From Apostichopus japonicus (taxonomy: Eukaryota; Echinodermata; Holothuroidea; Aspidochirotida; Stichopodidae), in the NCBI RefSeq assembly GCF_037975245.1, contig NC_092579.1:3000001-3064000 (forward strand): 64,000 bases of DNA, given 5' to 3'. Made by a program: the position numbers and the translations under genes. Positions within the stretch are counted from its first letter, which is position 1, and every line of letters begins with the position of its first letter. The notes beneath the pieces are model-generated. The model did not search any database, was not told the origin of the DNA, and saw nothing but the letters and a program-made list of their open reading frames with translations. This document shows, in pieces, positions 61,943-64,000 of the stretch.

Positions 61943-62990
61943 GTGAGTTAAATAAACTTATTAGATTAGTGTTACTTTCTAGCCGGTTCTGTTCATTATT
62001 TAAGGATTAAATTCTCTGTCACTTGCTGTCTTCCTTGCATGGAAGACACTATTGGTATATATATATTAGAGAAAGACCATTTTTAAACTCAGGAGGTATC
62101 TAGATCAAGGCTCAACTAAAAGACTGGTTCATGCTTTTTTCCCCTCCTATCTGGAATACTGCAATGTCAGTTTGTATGTGAATTTGCCAGTTTCTCATAT
62201 AGCTCCCCTTCAGAGAATTCAGAACGCTGCTGCACGCCTAGTCTCACTCACTAAAAGTTTGATCACATCACTCCTGTAATCCGTTCATTGCATTGGCTTC
62301 CCGGTTTCTCAGCACATCCAGTTTAAGAACCTACTTCTCACCTACAAAGCGATCGCTGGGCTTGCCCCTCAATATATCACTGACCTTCTTACTCCTTTGT
62401 GTCGGTCAACTACAGTACGCTTTGCTCTTCCTATTGTATCATGAGCATTTGCAATTAACTCCTGGTCCACGTACCCGCACTTGTTGCCCTGTTGCCTTTT
62501 CTGTCGCTGTGCCTTCTCTTTTGAACGAACTCCCATTTCACGTTTGTGACTCTCCCTCCCTCTGTATTTTCAAGAGACAACTTAAAACATTTCTGTTTGA
62601 TTCCTAGTTTCTTTTTGCCTTGGTTTCATTTGTCTCTTTCCTACTTTATAAAGCGCTTTGAAACGCTGTCTTAAGCGTTATATAAATATAATTTATTATT
62701 ATGATCATTATTATTATGATTAATCATATTTACCACTTCATTCAACACAGACTTTTTTGTTAACTTGATTCTCTGTCCAAATATATTGCACAGAGATATG
62801 CATATAGATGTACTCATGTGGTGACTGGTGAATAAAGCAAATATGATGGTAGAAATGTCAAATTTAATTTGGTAAATTATTAAAGAACATGTATTGCATG
62901 GAGTTAATTTACTTTTTACTCTTACTTCAATTGTAATTATTGTGCAGGCTTTCTAACATCAACTTTGATTATACTCTCCAAATTTTGTAG
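61943..62990 (+). other. MPRIP intron 3
   Basis: A 1.05-kb intron, most of which is a decayed L2-like LINE (62090-62715). Confidence 0.9.
62090..62715 (+). mobile_element. L2/CR1-type LINE 3' fragment
   Basis: Frame-broken C-terminus of a LINE reverse transcriptase: APLQRIQNAAARLV, QHIQFKNLLLTYKAI, GLAPQYITDLL and LPFHVCDSPSLCIFKRQLKT followed by FLFDS and a stop. The 3' end contains AGCGTTATATAAATA and an ATT-rich tail. Frameshifts and stops are present, so it is inactive. It sits in MPRIP intron 3. Confidence 0.85.
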
Positions 62991-63142
62991 CCGTCAACAT
63001 CACCGCAGGGCACAGTCAACATGTATTCATGCACGGAAGTTTACAACGCCAAGAACTCCATAGGCCATGATCACTCAATGGGGATTGTAACACCAGACGG
63101 GACACTCTTTATTAAAGCGGAAACCCGTGAAGAAAAAGATAG
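62991..63142 (+). CDS. MPRIP: MPRIP, exon 4 (last in window)
   Basis: Encodes residues 100-149 plus two bases: PSTSPQGTVNMYSCTEV, then AKNSIGHDHSMGIVTPDGTLFIKAETREEKDR. It matches the PH-domain block PQGT.NM..CT.V...EGRTG..FS..ILTP...FIRAET of MPRIP. Acceptor TTTTGTAG|CCG, donor AG|GTATGA in phase 2. The PH C-terminal helix with its conserved Trp must be in the next exon, beyond the window. Confidence 0.93.
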
Positions 63143-64000
63143 GTATGACACCTGCCCTACCTCCCCCCCCCGGCCTCCCCCGGCAGTGTTCCATGTTGAA
63201 ATTCATTCATACATGTGCTAAAGCGAAGCAAATAGAGTGTATTTCCCAAATTATGTACTAGTAAAAATTAAAGAAAGTACTCTCGCACATCTTTGCAAAC
63301 CATTATAAAAAACAATTATAAATGGTGAATATTTTTTCCAGCATATATTCATATTCACTCTCATCTCGTTTGAAATCTGGAATTCCCTTTTAATTATATA
63401 TATTTGACCTTCATGAAGGTAGGTCACTCGGGTTTAAGACGGGTCTCATAGGAGTGTCCTTTGGAGTCACAACCTGCTGCCTCTAGTTGTGCAGTAATTA
63501 CACTACAGGAATGTCATACACTAATATTGTTATTTTCCCCTACCCACACATTCTTGTATATAAATTCTCCAAAGAATAAATAATTAAATTTATCGTATTA
63601 TAAAATATGGATTATTATATATAGTTTGACTGTACTACATGATTAGCTCTACTAACTGTTCTTGTGTTATGCATTTTGCTTTGCCATGGCTAAACGTTGG
63701 TTCATATAAGAGGGAAAGGGAGAAAAAGAAACAAATTGATTTTCTACCTTGATTGGAATCGGAGGATAAAGGTCAACTTAAACAAATTATGTACAAGGTA
63801 TCTCCCTCCACCACAGGTTCCACTTGTTCTTGTTTAAATTCAATTTTAATACACTGCAGTGTAAAATACTGTTTATTCTTTTCCAAGTTGTACTTATTAA
63901 CATTTTCATATGATGATGGTATAAACAAACTCTGCCTTGAAAATATGAAATCAGATACTGCCTACTGTATGTGCATCTGCTATTATGAAACTGTAATGTA
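63143..64000 (+). other. MPRIP intron 4 (partial)
   Basis: Donor GTATGA; AT-rich sequence with a C-rich patch (63160-63185), no exon seen up to the window end. Confidence 0.8.

Overview
This is a eukaryotic genomic window: AT-rich, intron-rich, full of simple repeats and decayed transposons, with no operons or bacterial-type genes. Gene content (an ApoD/Lazarillo-type lipocalin, NDUFA6, CANT1, MPRIP), kilobase-scale introns and the mix of hAT, RTE-like and L2/CR1-like fragments suggest a marine invertebrate, most likely a deuterostome such as an echinoderm. The phylum is inference only; no diagnostic marker is present.

Layout: (1) 1-4.5 kb: a U2 snRNA-like fragment, long (AT)n tracts, and parts of an unrecognised + strand gene (exons 712-778, 1899-2597 and possibly 4262-4453) encoding a helical protein with one hydrophobic segment. 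(2) 4.5-9.1 kb: intergenic; holds a perfect 370-bp tandem duplication and a hAT-like element built of internal ~280-bp repeats. (3) 9.08-12.74 kb, + strand: a complete four-exon secreted lipocalin (191 aa) with TATA box and poly(A) signal; a 455-bp hAT-type MITE with an intact 8-bp target-site duplication lies in its second intron. (4) 12.7-16.7 kb: repeats ending in a LINE 3' end with a 341-bp (AAACT)n tail. (5) 16.72-21.77 kb, + strand: a complete three-exon NDUFA6 (127 aa, complex I LYR-family subunit). (6) 31.34-26.58 kb, - strand: a complete three-exon CANT1 (389 aa, Golgi/ER nucleotidase). (7) 31.4-36.7 kb: the CANT1-MPRIP head-to-head interval with a diverged tandem repeat, another hAT MITE and a dead LINE reverse-transcriptase remnant. 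(8) 36.72-64.0 kb, + strand: the 5' part of MPRIP (four coding exons, N-terminal motif plus most of the first PH domain, introns of about 13.9, 11.1 and 1.0 kb); the gene runs off the right edge.

The recognised genes have separate housekeeping or secretory roles (respiration, nucleotide hydrolysis in the secretory pathway, actomyosin regulation, ligand binding) and do not form a functional cluster. NDUFA6 and CANT1 are convergent; CANT1 and MPRIP are divergent. I found no convincing new multi-gene system. The points most worth a second look are the unrecognised 5' gene, the three hAT insertions with recognisable target-site duplications, the inverted LINE tails around NDUFA6 exon 1, a possible P2X7-C-like fragment in NDUFA6 intron 1, and a near-perfect 67-bp palindrome in MPRIP intron 1.
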